A program made the translations under genes and the position numbers. From Halieaceae bacterium (GTDB lineage: Bacteria; Pseudomonadota; Gammaproteobacteria; Pseudomonadales; Halieaceae), in contig JANQLM010000117.1 in NCBI GenBank assembly GCA_028280635.1, positions 1 through 45,055 on the forward strand: DNA of 45,055 nucleotides, given 5' to 3'. Below the pieces are notes generated by a model, which was not told the DNA's origin, searched no databases, and saw nothing but the letters and a program-made list of their open reading frames with translations. Shown piece after piece: positions 11,812 to 19,387 of this stretch (the stretch's first letter is position 1; every line of letters starts with the position of its first letter).

Positions 11812-13053
11812 TCAGGGAGCATGCCGGAACAGCAGACTGCCGTTGGTACCGCCAAAACCGAAGGAATTCGACAGCGCCACATCGATCTGCATTTCCTGCG
11901 CCGTATGTGGCACGAAATTAAGATCGCAGCCCTCATCCGGGTTGTCCAGGTTGATGGTCGGCGGCGCCACCTGGTCGCGCAGGGACAGCACCGAGAAAAT
12001 GGCCTCCACCGCGCCAGCGGCACCCAGCAAGTGGCCAATCATGGACTTGGTCGAACTGACGGCCACGTCCGATGCCGCAGTCCCCATCAGGGATTTCACC
12101 GCCGTGCATTCGGCCAGGTCACCGGCTTTGGTGGAGGTGCCGTGGGCATTGATGTAGTGGATAGCCGAAGGATCGCACTGGGCATCTTCCAGGGCCTGGC
12201 GCATCGCCTGCAGGGCGCCGTGGCCATCTTCCGGTGGTGATGTCATGTGGTAGGCGTCACCGCTCATGCCAAAACCTGCGAGTTCCGCATAGATCTTCGC
12301 ACCGCGGGCGCGCGCGTGTTCGTATTCTTCCAGCACAATGACGCCGGCGCCATCACCCAGTACAAAGCCGTCACGGTCGCGGTCCCAGGGCCGGCTGGCG
12401 CCTTCCGGGTCGTCGTTGCGGGTGGACAGGGCTCGCGCCGCCGCAAAGCCGCCGACGCCCACCGGCGTGGTAGCCATCTCTGCACCACCCACCACCATGG
12501 CATCCACATCCCCGCGCTCAATCAGGCGGGCGCCCAGGCCGATATTATGGGTGCCGGAGGTACAGGCAGTGACCATGGCCAGGTTGGGGCCCCGGAAACC
12601 GTACTTGATGGACAGGTTGCCGGCGATCATGTTGATGATGGAGCCAGGCACAAAAAACGGCGAGATCTTGCGCGGCCCGGAGGTGCGAATGACCTCAGCG
12701 TTCTTCTCGATCTGGCCTATGCCGCCTATACCGGAGCCTATGGAAGTGCCGACTCGCTCGGCCATGGTTTCACTGACTTCGAGGCCGGAATCCTCCATGG
12801 CCTGGATGCCCGCCACCATCCCGTACTGCACGAACAGGTCCATCTTGCGGGCTTCCTTGGGGCTCAGGTAGGGCTCAAAATCGAAGTCCTTGACGCTGCA
12901 ACTGAACTGGGTGGCGAACGCGGAGGCATCAAAGGTATCGATGGGGGCTGCCCCACTCTTACCACGCAGAATATTCCCCCAGGATTCCTCCACGGTGTTG
13001 CCCACAGGGGAAACCATGCCGAGTCCGGTGACTACTACTCGTCTGCGCGACAC
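11812..13053 (-). CDS. fabF: Beta-ketoacyl-ACP synthase II
   Basis: Condenses malonyl-ACP with acyl-ACP during fatty-acid elongation. 413 residues, the normal length. The Cys-His-His active site is visible: C164 in [10 protein letters not shown], His in [11 protein letters not shown] and His in [11 protein letters not shown]. It follows acpP by 96 nt containing a hairpin that may partly terminate transcription, and leads directly into pabC. Confidence 0.96.
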   Translation of the reverse strand: MSRRRVVVTGLGMVSPVGNTVEESWGNILRGKSGAAPIDTFDASAFATQFSCSVKDFDFEPYLSPKEARKMDLFVQYGMVAGIQAMEDSGLEVSETMAERVGTSIGSGIGGIGQIEKNAEVIRTSGPRKISPFFVPGSIINMIAGNLSIKYGFRGPNLAMVTACTSGTHNIGLGARLIERGDVDAMVVGGAEMATTPVGVGGFAAARALSTRNDDPEGASRPWDRDRDGFVLGDGAGVIVLEEYEHARARGAKIYAELAGFGMSGDAYHMTSPPEDGHGALQAMRQALEDAQCDPSAIHYINAHGTSTKAGDLAECTAVKSLMGTAASDVAVSSTKSMIGHLLGAAGAVEAIFSVLSLRDQVAPPTINLDNPDEGCDLNFVPHTAQEMQIDVALSNSFGFGGTNGSLLFRHAP

Positions 13054-13093
13054 GCTATGTCCTCATTGTTAACTTGTTGTGGCCCAGAAGCAC

Positions 13094-13128
13094 GAAAGCC
13101 GCCCCATCAATGCGTGAGGCGGCCTTCG
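13094..13128 (-). terminator. Hairpin between acpP and fabF (partial terminator?)
   Basis: On the minus strand GCCGCC and GGCGGC, extended by AAG/CTT with one bulge, enclose a loop of about 14 nt and are followed by TTTCGTGC. The T-run is short, so this is more likely an attenuating or mRNA-stabilising hairpin than a full stop; it would let the very abundant acpP message exceed fabF. Confidence 0.45.
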
Positions 13129-13149
13129 AGGGAGCGCTGAAAGGGTGGA

Positions 13150-13386
13150 TCAGGTCAGGTTCTCGTTGATGTAGTCGATCGCCAGTTGCACGGTGGTGAT
13201 CTTCTCGGCTTCCTCGTCGGGAATCTCGGTTTCAAACTCTTCTTCCAAGGCCATAACCAGCTCGACCGTGTCGAGGGAGTCGGCACCCAGGTCCTCGACA
13301 AAAGAGGCACCTGCTTCTACCTCGTCTTCTTTAACGCCAAGTTGTTCTGCGACAATCTTCTTAACGCGCTCTTCAATGCTGCTCAT
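13150..13386 (-). CDS. acpP: Acyl carrier protein
   Basis: 78-residue acidic four-helix carrier of growing acyl chains. The 4'-phosphopantetheine attachment serine lies in the standard [12 protein letters not shown] motif (DSL). It sits between fabG and fabF as in E. coli, with a 134-nt upstream gap that contains a plausible promoter of its own. Confidence 0.98.
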   Translation of the reverse strand: MSSIEERVKKIVAEQLGVKEDEVEAGASFVEDLGADSLDTVELVMALEEEFETEIPDEEAEKITTVQLAIDYINENLT

Positions 13387-13441
13387 GGTTTCAGTCTACT
13401 CCTGTGAAGATAAAATACCGTCCGGTACTCGAACGGGCCGC

Positions 13442-13470
13442 ATTTTACTCGTGTTGCCGGTCCATGTACA
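13442..13470 (-). promoter_or_regulatory. Possible sigma-70 promoter of acpP
   Basis: Minus strand TGTACA (13470-13465), 17-nt spacer, TAAAAT (13447-13442), followed by a GC-rich discriminator. The -10 matches TATAAT at five of six positions and the -35 matches TTGACA at four. Its position, 56 nt upstream of the acpP ATG, fits the separate strong transcription usual for acpP. Confidence 0.5.
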
Positions 13471-13520
13471 TGCTGCCACAGCAGCATAACAGCCCCGCAA
13501 TCGCCCGATCAGCCCGGACC

Positions 13521-14255
13521 CTACATATACATGCCGCCATTGATATGAATGGTCTCGCCGGTGACATAGGCGCCCTCTTCGCTGGCCAGGAAAGCCACTA
13601 CCGCGGCGATTTCTCCCGGCTCGCCCAGGCGGCCCAGCGGAATCTGCTGCAACAGCACTTCCCGCTGCGCCTCCGGGAGCTCCCGCGTCATATCCGTGTC
13701 GATGAATCCCGGCGCCACACAGTTTACGGTGATATTCCGGGAGCCGAGTTCCCGCGCCAGGGCCCGGCTAAAGCCCTCCGCGCCCGCCTTGGTAGCGGCG
13801 TAGTTGCTCTGGCCGATATTGCCCATTGAACCCACTACCGAGGTGATATTGATAATGCGGCCCCAGCGCGCCTTGGTCATACCCCGGGCACAGGCCTTGC
13901 AGACCCGGTACAGCGCGTTGAGATTGGTGTCGATAACTGCGCTCCACTCGTCTTCCTTCATGCGCATCAGGATGTTGTCACGGGTGATACCGGCATTGTT
14001 GACCAGCACGGTCGGCGCTCCGAATTCATCGGCAATGGCCGCCAGGGTCTCACTGACGCTGGTGTCATCGTCCACCCGCAGCACCCGACCGCCGCCGTCA
14101 TTGCCGGTAGCCGCAAGGTAATCGGATATCGCCCGGGCACCGGCCTCGCTGGTAGCAGTTCCCACCACGGTAAAACCGTCGGCGGCAAGGCGCTCGGCGA
14201 TGGCGCGCCCAATTCCCCGGCTGGCGCCGGTTACCAGCGCAATAGCGTTGCTCAT
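13521..14255 (-). CDS. fabG: 3-oxoacyl-ACP reductase
   Basis: NADPH-dependent reductase of the fatty-acid elongation cycle. The 244-residue classical SDR has GASRGIG for cofactor binding, NNAG, and the Ser-Tyr-Lys catalytic set (ITSVVG...NYAATKAG). The start overlaps the fabD stop as ATGA. Confidence 0.97.
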   Translation of the reverse strand: MSNAIALVTGASRGIGRAIAERLAADGFTVVGTATSEAGARAISDYLAATGNDGGGRVLRVDDDTSVSETLAAIADEFGAPTVLVNNAGITRDNILMRMKEDEWSAVIDTNLNALYRVCKACARGMTKARWGRIINITSVVGSMGNIGQSNYAATKAGAEGFSRALARELGSRNITVNCVAPGFIDTDMTRELPEAQREVLLQQIPLGRLGEPGEIAAVVAFLASEEGAYVTGETIHINGGMYM

Positions 14256-15214
14256 GCCACGATCTCCTCATTGATAGCTGAGAGGCTGGATTCAAAGTCC
14301 GCCGGCTCCTCAATAGTGTAGCTCGACAGCCCTTTATCAATCCGTCGACTAAGCCCGCTGAGCACCTTGCCGGGGCCACACTCCACCAGTGCCTTGATCC
14401 CCTGGGACTGCATCGCATGCACGCAGGCCGTCCATTGCACCGGGCTGTAGATCTGCCTGACGAGCAGCGCGCGAATCTGCTGCGGGTCTGATTCCGTTTC
14501 CGCGTGTACGTTGTGTACCACCGGGATATCCGGGGCCGACACGGTTAAGCCCGCCAGCACCTCTTGCAATCGCTCACCGGCCGGGCGCATGAGTTCGGTA
14601 TGGAACGGAGCGCTGACAGGCAGCGGCATGGCACGCTTGGCACCCGCGCCTTTCAGGGCTTCGATGGCCGCCTCCACCGCCGCCGTATGACCGGCAATCA
14701 CTACCTGACCGGGAGAGTTATAGTTGACCGCAGCGACCACCTGTCCGGTGGCTGCAGCGACTGCCTGGCAATGGCCATCGATGGCGGCATCGTCTAGACC
14801 GATGATCGCCGCCATTGCGCCCTCGCCCACAGGCACCGCGGACTGCATGGCGGCACCCCGTTCACGCACCAGGCGCAGCGCATCAGTAAAGCCCAGCGCA
14901 CCGGCAGCCACCAGCGCGGAAAACTCCCCCAGACTGTGCCCGGCCATGCGGGCCGGGATAGCGCCGCCCGCCGCGCGCCAGGCCCGCCACAGGGCAATAC
15001 TGGCGGTCAGCAGCACGGGTTGTGTCGTTTCCGTCAGGTTGAGTGCGTCCTGCTCGCCGTTCTGGACCAGGTCCCAAACATCATATTCCAGGGCTTCAGA
15101 GGCCTCGGCAAATGTCTGCGCCACGGACGCATGGGCCGCTGCGGCAGCGGCCAGCATGCCGATTTTCTGTGAACCCTGGCCAGGGAATACGAATGCCAGT
15201 TCGTCCCGTGTCAT
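14252..15214 (-). CDS. fabD: Malonyl-CoA:ACP transacylase
   Basis: Transfers malonyl from CoA to ACP. The 320-residue protein starts FVFPGQGSQKIGM, has the nucleophile serine in GHSLGEFSAL near residue 92 and the catalytic histidine in VSAPFHTELM. ATGA overlaps link it to plsX upstream and fabG downstream, implying coupled translation across the operon. Confidence 0.97.
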   Translation of the reverse strand: MTRDELAFVFPGQGSQKIGMLAAAAAAHASVAQTFAEASEALEYDVWDLVQNGEQDALNLTETTQPVLLTASIALWRAWRAAGGAIPARMAGHSLGEFSALVAAGALGFTDALRLVRERGAAMQSAVPVGEGAMAAIIGLDDAAIDGHCQAVAAATGQVVAAVNYNSPGQVVIAGHTAAVEAAIEALKGAGAKRAMPLPVSAPFHTELMRPAGERLQEVLAGLTVSAPDIPVVHNVHAETESDPQQIRALLVRQIYSPVQWTACVHAMQSQGIKALVECGPGKVLSGLSRRIDKGLSSYTIEEPADFESSLSAINEEIVA

Positions 15215-16248
15215 TCTGATTGTGTCTCCTGTTTGTCGAGAGTCTTGTCAAGATAGCGTGCCAGACCTAGCACCATGTCCTGCTCTATGCAACGGGCGGC
15301 CTGTTCAACGGCCGCACCGAAGGCCACGCTGCTGGATGCGCCATGGCTTTTCACCACCACGCCATCGAGACCCAGCAAAAACGCGCCGCCGTGAAGGTCG
15401 GCACTGAGGGCGGACTCGATTTCCCGCAGCGCCGGGGCGGCGGCTGTCGCCAGCAAGCGCAGCCACCAGTGGCGGCTGAAACTCTGCGCCAGCGCACCGG
15501 CGGCGTAGTGCGCAGTACCCTCAGCGGTCTTCAGCGCCACGTTGCCGAGCAGGCCGTCGCAGACAATCACATCCACATGCCCGCTGTACAGGGTGCTGCC
15601 TTCTATATAGCCCACGTAGTTGATGCTGGGATCCGACTCGAGCCTGCGTGCCGCCTCGCGCATCGCTGTATTGCCTTTCGAAGCCTCGATGCCATTGCTG
15701 AGCAGCGCCACCCTGGGGGCCTCATTGCCGTCCAGCGCCCGCGCCAGTGCGGAGCCCAGCAAACCGAACTCGTGCAGCGACTGCGAGTCGGCTTCCACGT
15801 TGGCGCCCAGGTCGAGCATGTAACTACTGCCCACCTCCGACGGTATAGGGGAGCACAGGGCGGGACGCCCGAAGCCTGGCAGCATGCTGACTCTCTGCCG
15901 TCCGAGCGCCATCAGCGCCGCTGTACTGCCAGCGCTCACCAGCCCGGCAACACGCTGTTCCGCCAGTAGCTTGAAGGTGCTATGCAGGCTCGAGTCCTGT
16001 GCACCGCGCAGGGCGTCGCGGGTAGAGGCGTCCATGGGCAGCACGCCGGGGGCGTGGGTGATCGACAGGCGCTGGCGGTTGCCGGCGTCCAGGGTGTCAA
16101 TCTGAGTTTCAATCTGGGGAGCGTCGCCCACCAGGTGCAGGTGCAATCTTGGATGGGCGGACAGGGCGGCGAGCGCCGCCGGTAAGGTAACGCGGGGACC
16201 GAAGTCCCCGCTCATAATATCTACAGCCAGATGGACCCTTGAGTCCAA
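15211..16248 (-). CDS. plsX: Phosphate acyltransferase PlsX
   Basis: Converts acyl-ACP to acyl-phosphate for phosphatidic acid synthesis. The 345 residues begin with the family hallmark VDIMSGDFGP; LLSNGIEASKGN and CDGLLGNVALKTAEG are also conserved. It lies 15 nt after rpmF. Confidence 0.95.
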   Translation of the reverse strand: MDSRVHLAVDIMSGDFGPRVTLPAALAALSAHPRLHLHLVGDAPQIETQIDTLDAGNRQRLSITHAPGVLPMDASTRDALRGAQDSSLHSTFKLLAEQRVAGLVSAGSTAALMALGRQRVSMLPGFGRPALCSPIPSEVGSSYMLDLGANVEADSQSLHEFGLLGSALARALDGNEAPRVALLSNGIEASKGNTAMREAARRLESDPSINYVGYIEGSTLYSGHVDVIVCDGLLGNVALKTAEGTAHYAAGALAQSFSRHWWLRLLATAAAPALREIESALSADLHGGAFLLGLDGVVVKSHGASSSVAFGAAVEQAARCIEQDMVLGLARYLDKTLDKQETQSE

Positions 16249-16263
16249 GGACTGCGAATCCGC

Positions 16264-16446
16264 TTAATCGTCGTCGCCGCGCTCTACCACCTTGCGACCG
16301 CGGTAAAAACCGTCGGCGCTCACGTGGTGCCGGCGATGGGTTTCGCCCGTCGTCTGGTCCACGGACAGAGTGGCACGGGAAAGTCCGTCGTGCGAACGGC
16401 GCATACCACGGCGGGAGCGCGTCTTCTTGTTCTGCTGTACAGCCAT
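16264..16446 (-). CDS. rpmF: 50S ribosomal protein L32
   Basis: 60-residue basic protein starting [20 protein letters not shown], the invariant N-terminus of bacterial L32. The zinc-binding cysteines found in some L32 proteins are absent, as in other gammaproteobacteria. It begins one nucleotide after the yceD stop. Confidence 0.97.
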   Translation of the reverse strand: MAVQQNKKTRSRRGMRRSHDGLSRATLSVDQTTGETHRRHHVSADGFYRGRKVVERGDDD

Positions 16447-16447
16447 G

Positions 16448-16984
16448 TCAATTCTCCTGCTGTTTGCTGCCGGGCTTCAGTTGCTCCAGCACCTTGAACG
16501 GGTTATCGCCATCGGTTTCCGGTGTTTCTGGCGGCTGGCGATAGGCGTCCAGTAACTCTTTACATGTCTCAGTGTCGTGGTAGGCGACGACAGGAATCCC
16601 CAGGATCAGTTCGTCTTCTACCAGGCTCAATAAATCGCCTTGCTCACCCTCCACCACCCAGGGGTCGAGAGCGGCCGGCAACTGCCTGGCCATTTCGTCA
16701 TCGCCGACAATCGCAAGCTGGTTTTCACTCTCCAGTGTCAGCGGCATCGGCTCCAGACAGCGCTGGCAGGCAACCATCAGTTCAGCCTTCACCGTAACGG
16801 TGACGACGGAACGATTTTCCTCGTCCCTGCCAAACGCGCACTGCGCTTCAATCGAACCTTCTCCAGAGGCCAGCGCATCCCGCAATCTGGGCAGCGCTGA
16901 CAGTGAAACTGCACCGCTGACGACGCTGCCGCGGGCCGCCGCTCTGCGTACATCGAGGGTGGTCGGGAGAGGCTCTGGCGACAT
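16448..16984 (-). CDS. yceD: YceD (DUF177), 23S rRNA accumulation protein
   Basis: 178-residue DUF177 protein of the yceD-rpmF pair; in E. coli and plants members are needed for normal 23S rRNA levels. The N-terminus ([11 protein letters not shown]), the cysteine motif ACQRCLEPM and [12 protein letters not shown] match the family. The ATG at 16984 is fixed by this N-terminal conservation, yet it lies only 10 nt from a consensus -10 box, so the message is predicted to be leaderless. Confidence 0.92.
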   Translation of the reverse strand: MSPEPLPTTLDVRRAAARGSVVSGAVSLSALPRLRDALASGEGSIEAQCAFGRDEENRSVVTVTVKAELMVACQRCLEPMPLTLESENQLAIVGDDEMARQLPAALDPWVVEGEQGDLLSLVEDELILGIPVVAYHDTETCKELLDAYRQPPETPETDGDNPFKVLEQLKPGSKQQEN

Positions 16985-16993
16985 AGGCGCGCA

Positions 16994-17022
16994 ATCATAG
17001 GGACGGATTTCGGTATTGTCAA
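16994..17022 (-). promoter_or_regulatory. Near-consensus sigma-70 promoter of the yceD-rpmF-fab operon
   Basis: Minus strand TTGACA (17022-17017), exactly 17 nt, then TATGAT (16999-16994). The -35 is perfect and the -10 differs at one position. Initiation would fall at about 16987, three bases before or at the yceD ATG. It shares the 132-nt divergent region with maf. Confidence 0.85.
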
Positions 17023-17116
17023 AAAAATCTTTAAAATACAGACAGTTCTATGCCAGAGGGCGGTCAAAGTTCCGCCTGGGCGGACGCCCATCAACCGGCC
17101 AGGAGTCGCTGCACCC

Positions 17117-17695
17117 ATGACACTGATACTCGCCTCCGGCTCACCCTATCGCCGGCGCCTGATGGAACGCCTGCAACTCCCCTTCACGACCATCTCCCCC
17201 GAGGTGGACGAAACACCGCTGCCCGATGAACCCGGGAAGGCTCTCGCGGGCCGGCTCGGGCGGGAAAAAGCTGCCGCTGTCTTCGCACAATATCCGGATG
17301 CCGTCGTTATTGGCTCTGACCAGGTGCCCTGCCTGGGAGGTGAACTGCTCCATAAGCCCGGTTGCCGTGCAAAGGCGCGGCAGCAGCTTGCACTCTGCAG
17401 CGGCAGGCGGGTGGTGTTTCACACGGGGCTCTGCGTGCTGGCGCCGGGCCAGGCGCCGCTGAGCACCGTGGTCCCGACAACCGTGCACTTCAGGCAGCTC
17501 ACAGAGGGCGAAATCGATCGTTACCTGGTGCTGGATGAGCCCTATGACTGCGCCGGCAGCTTCAAATGGGAATCACTGGGTATCGCCCTGTTTGAGCGCC
17601 TTGAAGGCAATGACCCCACGGCACTGGAAGGACTTCCCCTGATAGAGCTCTGTGCGCTGTTGCGACTCAGGGGATTTGATCCGCTGGCAATGTAA
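17117..17695 (+). CDS. maf: Maf/YceF nucleotide pyrophosphatase
   Basis: House-cleaning pyrophosphatase; the YceF subfamily prefers 7-methyl-GTP. The 192 residues begin LILASGSPYRRRLMERL, and carry the Maf motifs EVDE, GSDQV and CAGSFKWESLG. It is transcribed divergently from yceD, the same neighbourhood as in E. coli. Confidence 0.92.
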   Translation: MTLILASGSPYRRRLMERLQLPFTTISPEVDETPLPDEPGKALAGRLGREKAAAVFAQYPDAVVIGSDQVPCLGGELLHKPGCRAKARQQLALCSGRRVVFHTGLCVLAPGQAPLSTVVPTTVHFRQLTEGEIDRYLVLDEPYDCAGSFKWESLGIALFERLEGNDPTALEGLPLIELCALLRLRGFDPLAM

Positions 17696-17722
17696 TAAGC
17701 AAATAATAATTTTAATTATCAA

Positions 17723-18649
17723 TCAGTTGCGCAGTCTTTGAAGATATTGCTCGAGATTGCTATCAAGCGGCGCCTCGAGCGACACGGCCTCCCCTCCCAG
17801 CACGAAAGACAGCGAGGCTGCGTGCAGGAACAGTCTTTTCAAGCCCCGCTCCGCCGCCTGCCGGTTGGCCTCCCGGTCTCCATATTTGTCATCACCGAGG
17901 ATGGGATGACCCGCCTGCAGGCAGTGGACGCGTATCTGATGGGTTCGGCCAGTGACGGGTTTGGCTTCCACCAGCGTCGTGTTTGCGAAGCGTTCCACCA
18001 CCCGGAATTCGGTTCTCGCGGCTTTGCCCTCCCGGTCCACCCTGACGATCCGCTCGCCTGATTTCAGGGTGTTCTTTTTTAGCGGCGCCTCGACAAAATG
18101 CCGGCTGGCAGACCAACGCCCCGCCACCAGGGCCAGGTAGCGCTTATCGACGCGGTCTTCGCGCAACTGCTTGTGCAGGTCCTTCAATACCGCGGGCTTG
18201 CGGGCAACCATGATGCAGCCGGAGGTATCACGATCCAGGCGGTGCACCAGTTCCATAAAACCTTCGTCCGGCGCCAGTTTGCGCAGGCACTCAATCATGC
18301 CAATAGAGAGACCACTGCCGCCGTGCACCGCGAGACCGGAGGGTTTATTCAGCACCCAAAGACCGTCGGCCTGGTAAATCAGCTGATCTTCGAGCAATCC
18401 TGCCCAGCGGCGAGGCACGTCCTGCGGTTCAGCGCGCTCGGCGGTGCGCAGCGGCGGGATGCGCACGCTGTCGCCTTCGGATACCCGGTAGTCGCCCCGC
18501 ACCCTACCCTTGTTGACACGGATTTCGCCCTTGCGCAGTGCCTTGTAGATGCGGGTCTTGGGGACACCACGCAACTCCCGCAGCAGGAAGTTGTCGAGTC
18601 GCTGCCCCTGGTAGTCGGCGGTGACCTGGATGAATCGGACCTGGCTCAT
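17723..18649 (-). CDS. rluC: 23S rRNA pseudouridine synthase RluC
   Basis: Converts U955, U2504 and U2580 (E. coli numbering) of 23S rRNA to pseudouridine. Start set at the ATG 18649-18647 (MSQVRFIQVTADYQGQRLDN), giving 308 residues with an AAAAGGG site; the 23-residue upstream extension is unconserved. An S4 RNA-binding domain (about residues 15-65) precedes the catalytic motif HRLDRDTSG with Asp139. It is divergent from rne, as in E. coli, and converges on maf with 27 AT-rich bases between. Confidence 0.94.
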   Translation of the reverse strand: MSQVRFIQVTADYQGQRLDNFLLRELRGVPKTRIYKALRKGEIRVNKGRVRGDYRVSEGDSVRIPPLRTAERAEPQDVPRRWAGLLEDQLIYQADGLWVLNKPSGLAVHGGSGLSIGMIECLRKLAPDEGFMELVHRLDRDTSGCIMVARKPAVLKDLHKQLREDRVDKRYLALVAGRWSASRHFVEAPLKKNTLKSGERIVRVDREGKAARTEFRVVERFANTTLVEAKPVTGRTHQIRVHCLQAGHPILGDDKYGDREANRQAAERGLKRLFLHAASLSFVLGGEAVSLEAPLDSNLEQYLQRLRN

Positions 18650-18662
18650 AAACCCTTTTAAA

Positions 18663-18691
18663 TTGAAGCACTTATATTTCGGTGCTATAGT
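18663..18691 (+). promoter_or_regulatory. Probable rne promoter
   Basis: TTGAAG (18663-18668), 17-nt spacer, TATAGT (18686-18691) on the plus strand, in the rluC-rne divergent region. Start of transcription would be near 18698, giving a 5' leader of about 690 nt. Confidence 0.65.
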
Positions 18692-18697
18692 CGGCGC

Positions 18698-19387
18698 CGT
18701 GTTTCGCGGAATCCACAACGGATTGCCGCCGCCGGACCTACAGACACGCAGCGATCAGCGCGCTGCCGGCGGACGCCGCGGCTGTTGCCGTCGACTGTTT
18801 TCGATATCAATCGTGAACCAGCGATGGCCTACACCGATAGCCACGCGAGCATAAACGCTGGTGAGTTTGCCCCGACGGGAATGAGCCACCAGCGACCAAA
18901 AAACCGGCTTTCTCCGGGCTACAGGCCCTGAAAAAAGCTAGAAAATAGTGGGTTGCGGCAGTGTTCACAAGACATATTTCCGCAGCCCCGGTAAACGGAA
19001 ATACCTTAAACCGCGCAGCGGATGCTGGCGGCCATTGAGAAAGAGCAGATTTTGCAGCCGGGACAGAAACGTTGACCCGCTGCACACGGTGACACCACCA
19101 AAGGCCGGTGAACGCGCAGACACCCTTAACCGGGCTGTGAGATAGCGAACACCGCAGACAGCAGGTATACGCGCCTGGCGCGACAGACGCTGTCTCATGG
19201 GATACGCCCGCCCCGCGCGCTGCGCTGGCTGGGGAGTCCCAGGTGAGTCAACGTTGACACAGGCCCCGGGGCCACGCTCCGACGTGTGAGTGCGTTTGTA
19301 TCACGTCAGCAGCTAACGACCTGGACCGGCCTGCCTTGCCCAGGCTCAATTCGCCTCCCCGCTGTGCCACAGCCAAGTGTGGTACAC
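18698..19387 (+). promoter_or_regulatory. Long 5' leader of rne
   Basis: About 690 nt without a supportable gene between the predicted rne promoter and the RNase E start codon. In enterobacteria the 361-nt rne leader binds RNase E and lets it control its own mRNA decay; this leader is about twice as long. I see a 9-bp hairpin with one G-U pair (18950-18958 with 18980-18988). Function is inferred by analogy, since the sequence is not recognisably the enteric one. Confidence 0.5.

Noticed and set aside
12247-13140. 297-residue plus-strand open frame opposite fabF
   Set aside because: It is the shadow of a GC-rich conserved gene on the minus strand; no family resemblance or ribosome-binding site.
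18661-18718. Longer rluC start at 18718
   Set aside because: It would run through the rne promoter and adds 23 residues with no resemblance to RluC; the ATG at 18649 has a good ribosome-binding site.
19286-19387. Longer rne start at 19286
   Set aside because: The 34 extra residues are unlike RNase E, whose conserved N-terminus begins at ATG 19388; catalytic residues then match E. coli numbering exactly.
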